Shown in pieces: positions 17,694 to 27,910 of a stretch of DNA of 64,000 nucleotides. Source of the stretch: Paludisphaera rhizosphaerae (GTDB taxonomy: Bacteria > Planctomycetota > Planctomycetia > Isosphaerales > Isosphaeraceae); contig NZ_JAALCR010000010.1 of the NCBI RefSeq assembly GCF_011065895.1, positions 124,001 to 188,000 of the forward strand, in the 5' to 3' direction. The first letter of the stretch is position 1. Each line of letters opens with the position of its first letter. The position numbers and the translations under genes were made by a program. The notes beneath the pieces were generated by a model. The model was not told the DNA's origin. It worked only from the letters and a program-made list of their open reading frames with translations, and made no database searches.

Positions 17694-18536
17694 TCAACCG
17701 GAGATCGGTTCGGCGAGTGGGCCATAGAAGGCGGGGCGGCGATCGGCGAAGCGGTCGATCTCGTGACGGCCGGGGACGCGGACGAGTCGCTTGGTCCGCG
17801 ATTTTTGGGGATCGAGGTCGGCGAACAGGATGGTCTCCTCGGAGTCGTTCGCCCTGGCGAGGACGGCCCCGGCCGGGTCGGCGATCGAGCTGGCCCCGAT
17901 GAACCGGAACCCGCTCTCGGTCCCAACTCGGTTCACCGCCATGAAATAGACCACGTTCTCCATGGCGCGGGTCGGAACCATGTGTTCCGCCTGGCATTCG
18001 CTGCGGGGAGGCCAGTTGGTGGGGAGGGCGATCAGGTCCGCCCCCTGGAGCGCGAGGAGCCGTGGAGCTTCCGGGAACGCTCCGTCGTAGCAGATCAGTA
18101 CGCCGACCCGAAGGCCGGCGATTTCGTAGACGGCCGGTGGACGGTTCCCGGGATCGACGTGCATGTCGATGCCGAGATGGGGGAGGTGGATCTTGCGATA
18201 ATTCCCCACAACGCCTTCCGGTCCGACCAGGGCGCAGGCGTTGTACAGGCTGTCGCCGTCTTTTTCCAGGAAGCCGAAGATGCACGCGCAGCCGGTTTCC
18301 CGGGCAGCCTCGGCGACGGCGGCCGTCTCCGGGCCTTCGAGTGGGACGGCGTGGGCGAAGCCCTCCTCGCGGCTCGCGAACCCGTATCCGGAGAGGGCGC
18401 ATTCGGGGAAGACGGCCAGCTTCGCCCCGCCGCTCGCGGCGGCCTTCAGGCCGGCGACGATCCGTCCGAGGTTGTGGTCGACTTGCCCAAGCAGCGGCTC
18501 CATCTGAACCGCCGCGACTCGAATCGACTCCGCCAT
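17694..18536 (-). CDS. Carbon-nitrogen hydrolase (nitrilase superfamily)
   Basis: The 280-residue protein shows the Glu-Lys-Cys catalytic triad of the nitrilase superfamily: Glu in FPECALSGYG (about residue 45), Lys in YRKIHLP (about 114) and Cys in GVLICYDGAFPE (about 149). It is cytoplasmic and of standard length, and most resembles the omega-amidase/N-carbamoyl amidohydrolase/predicted amidase branches. The actual amide substrate is not deducible. The next gene (glycerophosphodiesterase) lies upstream on the same strand; the 33-base gap makes co-transcription likely. Confidence 0.9.
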   Translation of the reverse strand: MAESIRVAAVQMEPLLGQVDHNLGRIVAGLKAAASGGAKLAVFPECALSGYGFASREEGFAHAVPLEGPETAAVAEAARETGCACIFGFLEKDGDSLYNACALVGPEGVVGNYRKIHLPHLGIDMHVDPGNRPPAVYEIAGLRVGVLICYDGAFPEAPRLLALQGADLIALPTNWPPRSECQAEHMVPTRAMENVVYFMAVNRVGTESGFRFIGASSIADPAGAVLARANDSEETILFADLDPQKSRTKRLVRVPGRHEIDRFADRRPAFYGPLAEPISG

Positions 18537-18569
18537 GTCGCGTCCTCTCCAGGGTGACGAGTCAGACCG

Positions 18570-19385
18570 TCACGGCAACTGCTGTTTCACCTTCTGAATC
18601 GCCGTTGGGATGTCCGTGCAGTGGACGTCGAGCCCCAGGCCGATGGCGAGGTAGTAGTCGTTGACCGCGTGGCCGGGCCAGCCGTTGACCTTCAACCCCT
18701 GCTTGTGGGCGTCTTCAACGTCGGTTCGCGACGTTCCCTTCAACTGGCAGGCGATCCGATCCGCGCCGACCGCCTTGGCCTTCTGGATGAACTCGGCCGA
18801 GCAGGGCTTGCCGGCGATGAGCGACATCGGCGCCTTCGGGTCGAGAGCATGGACGGCCTTGAGGGGACGCTCGTCGAACGAGGTGTAAATGTAGGTCGAG
18901 GATTCCGGCTTGCGAGCCTGGGCCGCCTTGTAGAGCGTCTGGCAGTAGGGCTCGATTCGACCGTCGGGATAGAGCGTCTTGTTGCTCGTCTTCATCTCCA
19001 GCTCGATGTAGCAACCCGGCTTGTCGGCGAAGTAGTCGAGAAACTCGTCCAGGAACAGGAGCTTTTGGCCTTTCTTGCCGGTCACGTTCTTCAACTCCGC
19101 TGCCGACATCTCCTCGACGGCCCCCTTGGCGTTGTACGTCCGGTCGAGGGCGTCGTCGTGGAGGATGACGAGGGCCCCGTCCTTGGTCATGCGCACGTCG
19201 GTCTCGAAGCCGCGGATTCCCTTCTCGTAAGACGAGCGGAAGGCTTCCATCGTGTTCTCTTCGAATTCATAACTGCCGCCGCGGTGGGCGAGGATGATCG
19301 GGCGCTGCTCCTGGGCGATCGTCGTGGATGAATCAACGAACAAGGGGCAGGCGGCCAGGAGGAGGATCGCGGACCGGCGGATCAT
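18570..19385 (-). CDS. Exported glycerophosphodiester phosphodiesterase
   Basis: The 271-residue protein has a signal peptide (about 1-24) and the GDPD catalytic signature: HRGG (His34 region), EENTMEAF, ETDVRMTKDG and LHDDALDRT, which supply the metal ligands and general acid. It would hydrolyse glycerophosphodiesters from phospholipids to glycerol 3-phosphate and an alcohol in the periplasm. Other conserved parts are YIELEMKT and, towards the end, GLKVNGWPGH and DVHCTDIP. The gene is followed by the nitrilase-family gene on the same strand. Confidence 0.92.
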   Translation of the reverse strand: MIRRSAILLLAACPLFVDSSTTIAQEQRPIILAHRGGSYEFEENTMEAFRSSYEKGIRGFETDVRMTKDGALVILHDDALDRTYNAKGAVEEMSAAELKNVTGKKGQKLLFLDEFLDYFADKPGCYIELEMKTSNKTLYPDGRIEPYCQTLYKAAQARKPESSTYIYTSFDERPLKAVHALDPKAPMSLIAGKPCSAEFIQKAKAVGADRIACQLKGTSRTDVEDAHKQGLKVNGWPGHAVNDYYLAIGLGLDVHCTDIPTAIQKVKQQLP

Positions 19386-19490
19386 GTCGAAGGCTCCAGA
19401 GAGTGAGAGACTCGGCAGGGCCCGATTGTATAGGCGTTGCGCCGGCGGGGACGAGGGCGGGCTCCGAAAAAATTCGAGGGCGCAAGAAGC

Positions 19491-19524
19491 GGGCCTCCCG
19501 GCTCACAGGGGAGCGGGGAGGCCC
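19491..19524 (-). terminator. Probable terminator after hppA
   Basis: GGGCCTCCC (19491-19499) pairs perfectly with GGGAGGCCC (19516-19524), and the inner GGCTC/GAGC bases can extend the stem. It lies 30 bases beyond the hppA stop codon. On the minus strand the stem is followed about 20 bases later by a run of T residues (complement of 19467-19472). Confidence 0.6.
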
Positions 19525-19553
19525 AAAGGGTTATCGATTCGATCGGTTTGGCG

Positions 19554-22205
<2,652 letters not shown>

Positions 22206-22963
22206 TTTCCCTCTCCGGGTTTTTGAAACTTTTGTGAATCGAGGCGGTCGGTCGTCGACCTGTCCCGTCGATTGGCTTGGGGCTGCCGCCCAGGGCCCTT
22301 TTTCGGGCCGATGTCTCGCGAGCTTTAAGGTGTCGCGGGGGGTGGCGACCAGGCTGAGGCCGGCGGCCTGACGCCGCCGGTGGAGGCCGGCTCCTTACCT
22401 GTAATAGTTCGTCGCTCTTCGCGTCGGTCTTGAAGTGCGACGCCGTGATTTCATTCGATTAGACAGCGCGGTCGGTCCTCATGGAAGAGGGAAAAGAGGG
22501 AATTTCGAAGGAAATCTCCGAGCCTCAAGTCGCGCTGGAGGATTGGATAATACGGCAAGTCTAAATATCGGGATGTTTTATGGAATCCCGTCCCCGTTCG
22601 GGCTTCGGCCGCTGAATTTCCTGGCGGACGCGATCCGCTCGACGCGGAGGGGCTCGGGCTTTCGACGGAGGTCCTTGCGAAGTTCTCTTGGCGCCGGATC
22701 GTCGAATTCATCAGTGTCGATCAGGACATGGGGGCGGTACTTTTTAGAACATGCGTCGACGTCGTGGATTTCGAAATTTGTGAAATCGTCGACAAGGAAG
22801 CGGCCGGTTTCCCGGGGATTGACGTTCACCAAAAACCGAGGGTTGGTTAGTCTCCCTCGATCCTTCGCGCATTCTCTGGATGGACGCGGTCTCACGGACG
22901 AGACGACCCCGGCGATTCGCCGACGTTTTCTCCGGCTGATCGCCTGGGGAGACTCCTAGACTC
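22206..22963. other. Long AT-richer intergenic stretch without a convincing gene
   Basis: The 758 bases between the divergent hppA and GT87 genes are clearly less GC-rich than their surroundings, above all 22390-22900, which contains TAATAG, TTTTAGAAC and AAATTTGTGAAATC. Short frames exist on both strands (for example minus 22578-22895, about 105 codons), but they lack recognisable domains, clear ribosome sites and the third-position GC bias of the neighbours. I read it as a promoter region for hppA (near 22210-22380, with a GGGCCC/CGGGCC hairpin around TTTTT) plus a decayed or acquired non-coding segment. Confidence 0.45.
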
Positions 22964-24550
22964 ATGGCGCACCCGGACGAGACCGGCGCGGCTGACGGCT
23001 GGAACAGACCTTCGCGAATCCGTCGCGACGAGGCTGCGGATCGACCTCCGACCATTGCGGCCCGGACGCCCTTCCGTTGGGAGCCATGGCTGATCGGCCT
23101 GACGGCGATTCTGATGGTGGTCTTTTCGGCCCCCCCTCTCTACAACCTGTTCGCGGGGGCGCCGAACAAGGACTACAGCCTTTGGTATCAGGTCGGCGCT
23201 GCGGTGCGCGAGGGGATCGACGTCTACCCCGACCCGGACTCGAACAGGCTCTTCCCGTTCATGTATCCGCCGTCGGCCGCGGCGCTTTTGGGGTACGTCA
23301 GTTGTGTCGGTCCCTACGCGACAGGCATCCTGTTGGTCCTGGTGCATTCCGCGGCCTGGGTGGGAGCGGTGCTACTCTCAGTCCGACTGGCGACCGGCGG
23401 GACGGCGAGGACGCGAAACCCGATCCTGTACGTCGTCCCTTCCCTGGTCATCATCGCGCTGATCCACAACACGTACCTGCTCGGTCAGCCGAACCTGACA
23501 TTGCTGACGCTGCTGTTGGCGGCGTTCCTGTGCTTGCAGAAGGGGAAGGACGGCTGGGCGGGAACCCTCGTGGCGACGGGGGCGGCGATCAAGGCGTTTC
23601 CGATCCTGGCGCTGGGCTATTTGATCTATCGCCGACGGTGGCGGGCCTCGGCGGCGACGGTCGTCGCGCTGGCGGTCTGGCTGCTGGTCGTACCGCTGGC
23701 CTTCCGCACGCCTGCCCAGGCGGTTCGCGACGTGAAAGTCTGGGCCGGCGGGATGCTCTTCACGTACAACTCGAACGGCATCGCCCAGCGGCCGTTTCGG
23801 TCGTACAGCTACAAGAACCAGTCGATCATGGCGATGGCGCATCGCCTGCTGCGGGACGTGCCGGCCGACGGCGAGACCGTGCTGTCGAAGCGGGTCGCCG
23901 CGATCCGTCGCAAGCTCAGGGAGACCGAGCCGGAGCAAGCCCGCGCGGACGCCTCGCTCGACCTCAAGACGATGCTCACGGCCCAGCCCAAGGGGCGTTC
24001 GCCGCTCGAAGGGGCGTTCGAGGGGATCGACGACGACCTCAAGGCCGCCTGGAGGGTGAACGTGGCCTCATGGGGCTTCCGGGCCGTGACGCTGGCGACC
24101 CTCGCCGGCATGGCCGTGCTGAGCCTGTTTACGCTGGCCGTGCTTCCTCGCGACCGCGAGCGCACGCCCCGAACCGACGCGCTGGAGTTCTCGATCATCA
24201 CCCTGCTGATCGTGATGTTCTCGCCGTTGTCGTTCAATTATGCATTCGTGTGGATGATCTTTCCGATGACGGTCGCGCTGCAAGAGGTTATTGAGCATCC
24301 CGCCGCCGATCCGAGGCGACGCAAGCGGGAACGGGCCTGGCTCGGCTTCATCCTCTTGCTGCCCGCGACGGCGATCGCCTTCCCGCTCTATGCGCAGGCG
24401 TACGGCAACCTCTTCGTCCCGGCCGCGTTGTTGGTTTTCACGCTGGGTTGGAAGCTGCGCGAGGCGACTCGCGACGGGCTGGCCACGACGACGACAGAGC
24501 CGCACTCCACCTCGCTCGGACGATTCGCCGGCGCTTCGACCGTTGGTTGA
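22964..24550 (+). CDS. GT87-like integral membrane glycosyltransferase (DUF2029)
   Basis: The 528-residue protein has a cytoplasmic N-terminus of about 40 residues and roughly ten membrane helices. It matches the glycosyltransferase family 87/DUF2029 type, with an early DYSLWYQVGAAVREGIDVYPDPDSN loop, read here in parts at about 69-93, including the acidic D-Y segment expected of GT-C enzymes, and MYPPSAAALLGY right after it. Such enzymes use polyprenyl-phosphate sugars to mannosylate or glycosylate envelope glycans. A soluble insertion (about 285-365, charged) lies between helices. Its ATG at 22964 is close to the AT-rich segment. The substrate is unknown. Confidence 0.85.
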   Translation: MAHPDETGAADGWNRPSRIRRDEAADRPPTIAARTPFRWEPWLIGLTAILMVVFSAPPLYNLFAGAPNKDYSLWYQVGAAVREGIDVYPDPDSNRLFPFMYPPSAAALLGYVSCVGPYATGILLVLVHSAAWVGAVLLSVRLATGGTARTRNPILYVVPSLVIIALIHNTYLLGQPNLTLLTLLLAAFLCLQKGKDGWAGTLVATGAAIKAFPILALGYLIYRRRWRASAATVVALAVWLLVVPLAFRTPAQAVRDVKVWAGGMLFTYNSNGIAQRPFRSYSYKNQSIMAMAHRLLRDVPADGETVLSKRVAAIRRKLRETEPEQARADASLDLKTMLTAQPKGRSPLEGAFEGIDDDLKAAWRVNVASWGFRAVTLATLAGMAVLSLFTLAVLPRDRERTPRTDALEFSIITLLIVMFSPLSFNYAFVWMIFPMTVALQEVIEHPAADPRRRKRERAWLGFILLLPATAIAFPLYAQAYGNLFVPAALLVFTLGWKLREATRDGLATTTTEPHSTSLGRFAGASTVG

Positions 24551-24571
24551 GCCAACGAGGGCTCCCTCGAT

Positions 24572-25831
24572 TCAGGGCGTCGAGCCTGCGCAGGCGGCTT
24601 CCCGCAGATCCTTCGTCAACTGCCCTGACATCCCCTCCAAGGTCGTGTTGGTCATGCAGACGACGGAGAGCTTTCGCGTCGGGTCGACGAACCAGTAATG
24701 GCCGTAGACCCCGCCCCACTGGCATGACCCCTTGGAGAGAGGCGTTCCGGCGAGTGCCGGGTCGACGACCACCGCGGCGCCGAAGCCGAAGGCCCATCCG
24801 GGGCCGCTGGCGACGTTCTGGAGGTCGCCGGTCTGAGGGCTGAACATGGCGAGGGCCGTTTCGGGCTTGAGAATCGGCGCGCCTCCCTTGCGGATCGCCT
24901 CCAGGAATTTCAGGAAGTCGCCGGCCGTGCCGATCATCCCGCCGCCGCCGGAAGCGTACGAGGTCGGGACCAGGGCGCGGTCGGGGGCGAACCGCACCCC
25001 CGCACCAGGGCCGAACGAGGTGACGTGCACCGCGCCCATGAGGATCGGTTCGGGCGCGGCGTCGAAGTACGCGGCGGCCAGCCTTCCCGACGGCGGGTAA
25101 TAGAACGAGGTGTCCCGCATCTCCAGCGGGCCGGTGACCGTGCGCTCGACGACGGTCGGCAGCGGATCCCCCCCGGCGCGAGCGACGACGGCGCCGAGGA
25201 CGTCCGTCGCCAACGAGTACCGCCACGCCGTACCGGGCTCGAAGAGGAGGGGGGCCGAGGCAAGCCGCTTGAGGTTCTCGTCGAGCGTCAGTCCCGGCTG
25301 ATCGAGACCGTCGGAAACGCCCGCACGGTGGTAAGGGCCGTCCGCGGGCTCGGCGAAGCCGTATCCCAGGCCCGAGGTGTGGGTCAGGAGTTGCCGGACG
25401 GTGATCGTCGGGACGCGGCCGTCCGCCAGGCGAGGGCGGAAGTTCGGCAGCCATCGCGTGATCGGATCGTCCAGTCTGATGCGGCCCTGATCGACGAGCG
25501 CCAGCGCCGCGGCGGAGACGATCGGCTTGGTTACGGAGGCCAGGCGGAACACGGCGTCCTCGCGCATCGGCCGGCCCGCTTCCCGATCCGCCAGACCCAC
25601 CGCCCGATGGTAGACGATCTGCCCATCCCGGGCCGCCAGCACGACGCCGCCGACGATTCGCTTCTCCCTGACGGCTCGGCTGAGCGCGGCGTCGAGCCCA
25701 CCGGCGATCGGATCAGCGACGGGCGTCTGACCGAATGTTGGCGTGGCGATCGCCAGGCAGGCGGCGAGGGCCGTCAAGACGGGCCGAATATGACGAGGCA
25801 TCGAATTCGTCGCGCGGGCCTTGGCGGTCAC
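24572..25831 (-). CDS. Exported beta-lactamase-family serine hydrolase
   Basis: The 419-residue protein has a signal peptide (hydrophobic part about 16-34) and a class C beta-lactamase/transpeptidase-like domain. The nucleophile motif is SVTK (SxxK), with conserved LLTHTSGLGYGF and a Tyr motif YSLATDVLG (YxN-type Tyr). Members include esterases, D-aminopeptidases and penicillin-binding enzymes. I start it at GTG 25831 because GAGGAG sits at 25839-25844, seven bases upstream; ATG 25801 has no ribosome site. Its stop is 21 bases from the stop of the convergent GT87 gene. Confidence 0.9.
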   Translation of the reverse strand: MTAKARATNSMPRHIRPVLTALAACLAIATPTFGQTPVADPIAGGLDAALSRAVREKRIVGGVVLAARDGQIVYHRAVGLADREAGRPMREDAVFRLASVTKPIVSAAALALVDQGRIRLDDPITRWLPNFRPRLADGRVPTITVRQLLTHTSGLGYGFAEPADGPYHRAGVSDGLDQPGLTLDENLKRLASAPLLFEPGTAWRYSLATDVLGAVVARAGGDPLPTVVERTVTGPLEMRDTSFYYPPSGRLAAAYFDAAPEPILMGAVHVTSFGPGAGVRFAPDRALVPTSYASGGGGMIGTAGDFLKFLEAIRKGGAPILKPETALAMFSPQTGDLQNVASGPGWAFGFGAAVVVDPALAGTPLSKGSCQWGGVYGHYWFVDPTRKLSVVCMTNTTLEGMSGQLTKDLREAACAGSTP

Positions 25832-25880
25832 CGGGGATCTCCTCTCGGGTGTCGATCGTCGGGGGTAAATCAGAGCTTAT

Positions 25881-25935
25881 CGGCATTCCGCCCGGCTTGG
25901 CATTGCCTTTTTCAGGGGGTTCGCCAAGAATGCCG
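25881..25935. promoter_or_regulatory. Imperfect inverted repeat between divergent genes
   Basis: CGGCATT (25881-25887) pairs with AATGCCG (25929-25935), and CTTGGC (25896-25901) pairs with GCCAAG (25923-25928); an eight-base bulge separates the two left arms. A second, perfect dyad ATGCGT-G-ACGCAT lies at 26023-26035. Both fall in the 354-base gap between the serine hydrolase and the MurE-like gene and could be regulator sites or leader structure. Confidence 0.3.
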
Positions 25936-26185
25936 CCACCTACCTGCGACGCACCTCCTTGTTGACGGCGGCCCGCAACGGGCCGAGACGAACGGGAACG
26001 GACGGATCGAGCGAGGTTCGCGATGCGTGACGCATGACAGACACGATGCGAGACGAAGTCGCGGACCCTGTTCGGCGACGTCGCGAGGCCGACCCCGACG
26101 GAGCGTAAGGGATGACGCCGGGGGCCGGAACGCGGGGGGATGAGGTGTTGGGCAGGCCGAAAGGCCGAGCAAGGAGGCGATGCCC

Positions 26186-27691
26186 ATGGCACGCTGGTTC
26201 GTCGATCGACTTCCTCAGCGCGGGATTCCCTCGGTGAGCCTCCGCAGGCTGTTGCCGGGGGCGAAGTTCGTGGGGTGCCCGGACTGGGAGGTCACCGGCT
26301 GCGCCGTCGATCATCGCCGGCTCGACCCAGGTCAGGTGTTCGTGGCCGTTCGCGACGCTCGCTATGACGGCCACGGCCACATCGCCGACGCACTCGATCG
26401 GGGCGCTGCAGGCGTCGTCGTCGAGCGCGTCGTCCCTGAGGCTGGTCGTCTCCAGGTCGTGGTGGACGACGCTCGTGCCGCGCACGCTCGGATTTGCCAC
26501 GCTCTGGCCGGCGATCCGTCGGAACGGATGGCCACTCTGGGCGTCACCGGCGTTCGGGGCAAAACGGTCGTCAGCATGATGGCCCGGTCGATCATGGAGG
26601 CCGCGGGCCTTCGCTGCGGTCTTGTCGGCGGCGCTCCCGCCGAGTCCGGCGCGACCTGGCCGGGAGGCGCTGCGGGGCTGGCCGCGATCCTGGCGCACAT
26701 GGTCGAGCAGAAGTGCGAGGCCGGCGTGATCGAGATCGGCGCCGAGTCGCTGGAGGCTCGCGGGCTTGAAGGCGTGACCTTCCAGGCGGCCGTGGCGACA
26801 GACCTGGCTCTGCCGCAGGGCGTTCCCACCGAGGAGGCGCTGCGACGTCGCCGGGCCAAGGCCAGACTCTTCCGCAAGATCGCGCCGGGGGGGGCCGCGG
26901 TGGTCAACGCCGACGACCCCGCCGCCGAGATCCTGGGCGGCCTGAACCTGGACGCCCGCCGCGTCAGTTTCGGCCTGCAACGACCCGACCAGGTCGACGT
27001 CTCGGCGACCATCGAGCGGGTCGACTCCGTCGGCACCCGGTTCCAGCTTCACGGTTTCGACCGCTCGGTGCCGGTGACGCTCCGCCTGATCGGCGAGCGG
27101 CACGTCTCACACGCCCTGGCGGCCGCGGCCCTGGCGTGGTCGATGCACGTCGACGTCGACGCCGTAGTGGCCGGCCTGGAGTCGGTCGCTGGCGTCGCCG
27201 GGCATCTTGAGGCGGTCGACGAGGGACAGGATTTCGACGTCCGCATCGACGAGGCCCGCGACGCGACCGCGCTCGCCCAGGCCCTGGCCGCCTTGCGGTC
27301 GGTCTCCGCCGGACGCATCCACCTGGTCCTGAGCGCCCATGGCGATCAGGATCGCGCCGAACGCCGGGCCCTGGCGATGGTCGCCGAGCAGGCCGCCGAT
27401 CGCGTGATCCTCACGCTGGGCGATCCTCGGACCGAAGAGCCCGACCGCTGCATGGACGACGTTCTGGGCGGCTTCCGGCGTCCTGGCAAGGTGCACGTCG
27501 AACCCGACCGCCGTCGAGCCATCGAGACTTCCCTGGCCGACGCCCGTCGCGGCGACGCCGTGCTGATCGCCGGCAAGGGCCGCAACGCCTTCCAGATCTT
27601 CGCCGACCGCGTCGTCCCCTTTGACGACTTCGCTGTTACCCGAAGCTTCCTGGCGAACGGGGGCCGGGTAGCGGCCTCGCGCTCGGCTTGA
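26186..27691 (+). CDS. MurE-like Mur ligase with degenerate motifs
   Basis: The 501-residue protein has the three-domain Mur ligase layout: an N-terminal UDP-binding-like domain, a central ATPase domain with the P-loop GVTGVRGKT (canonical G-T-N-G-K-T has Asn where Arg is here), and a C-terminal domain. The family DH pair after the NLT-type segment is replaced (ATDLALPQGVPTEE), and the amino-acid recognition motif DNPR reads GDPR (TLGDPRTEEP). It may be a paralogue acting on another substrate or be inactive. I prefer ATG 26186: AAGGAGG at 26171-26177 is eight bases away, while ATG 26180 would leave only two. No mur genes are adjacent. Confidence 0.85.
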   Translation: MARWFVDRLPQRGIPSVSLRRLLPGAKFVGCPDWEVTGCAVDHRRLDPGQVFVAVRDARYDGHGHIADALDRGAAGVVVERVVPEAGRLQVVVDDARAAHARICHALAGDPSERMATLGVTGVRGKTVVSMMARSIMEAAGLRCGLVGGAPAESGATWPGGAAGLAAILAHMVEQKCEAGVIEIGAESLEARGLEGVTFQAAVATDLALPQGVPTEEALRRRRAKARLFRKIAPGGAAVVNADDPAAEILGGLNLDARRVSFGLQRPDQVDVSATIERVDSVGTRFQLHGFDRSVPVTLRLIGERHVSHALAAAALAWSMHVDVDAVVAGLESVAGVAGHLEAVDEGQDFDVRIDEARDATALAQALAALRSVSAGRIHLVLSAHGDQDRAERRALAMVAEQAADRVILTLGDPRTEEPDRCMDDVLGGFRRPGKVHVEPDRRRAIETSLADARRGDAVLIAGKGRNAFQIFADRVVPFDDFAVTRSFLANGGRVAASRSA

Positions 27692-27726
27692 GGTCTTGCC
27701 GGGCGAGTCCGACCGACCCTCCCGTT

Positions 27727-27880
27727 CCCTCTCCCACCGGGAGAGGGCAGCCGCGCAGCGGCGGGTGAGGGTCGTCGGATTTCGGAGGGCGTCGCGGACG
27801 CGAATTCGCCGAAGCGATCGCGAAGCGCGGCGACCCTCATCCGCCCCTTCGGGGCACCTTCTCCCGGGGGGGAGAAGGGA
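27727..27880. repeat. Palindromic intergenic repeat (REP/MITE-like)
   Basis: The element has nested inverted repeats: CCCTCTCCC-ACC-GGGAGAGGG at 27727-27747, a GCCGC/GCGGC stem, GTGAGGGTCG facing CGACCCTCAT across the centre, a CCCC-TTC-GGGG stem, and CCTTCTCCC/GGGAGAAGG at 27857-27878. The two ends are roughly inverted copies of each other (CCGTTCCCTCTCCC against GGGAGAAGGGACGG). Such elements are commonly dispersed in GC-rich genomes. It fills the gap between two convergent genes and could also terminate both transcripts. Confidence 0.7.
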
Positions 27881-27910
27881 CGGCTCGCGCTGGTTACGAG
27901 GCAGCGGAAC

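Noticed and set aside
25893-25912. TTGGCATTGCC as a sigma-54 element
   Set aside because: The GG and GC are not ten bases apart, so the spacing required for sigma-54 is missing.
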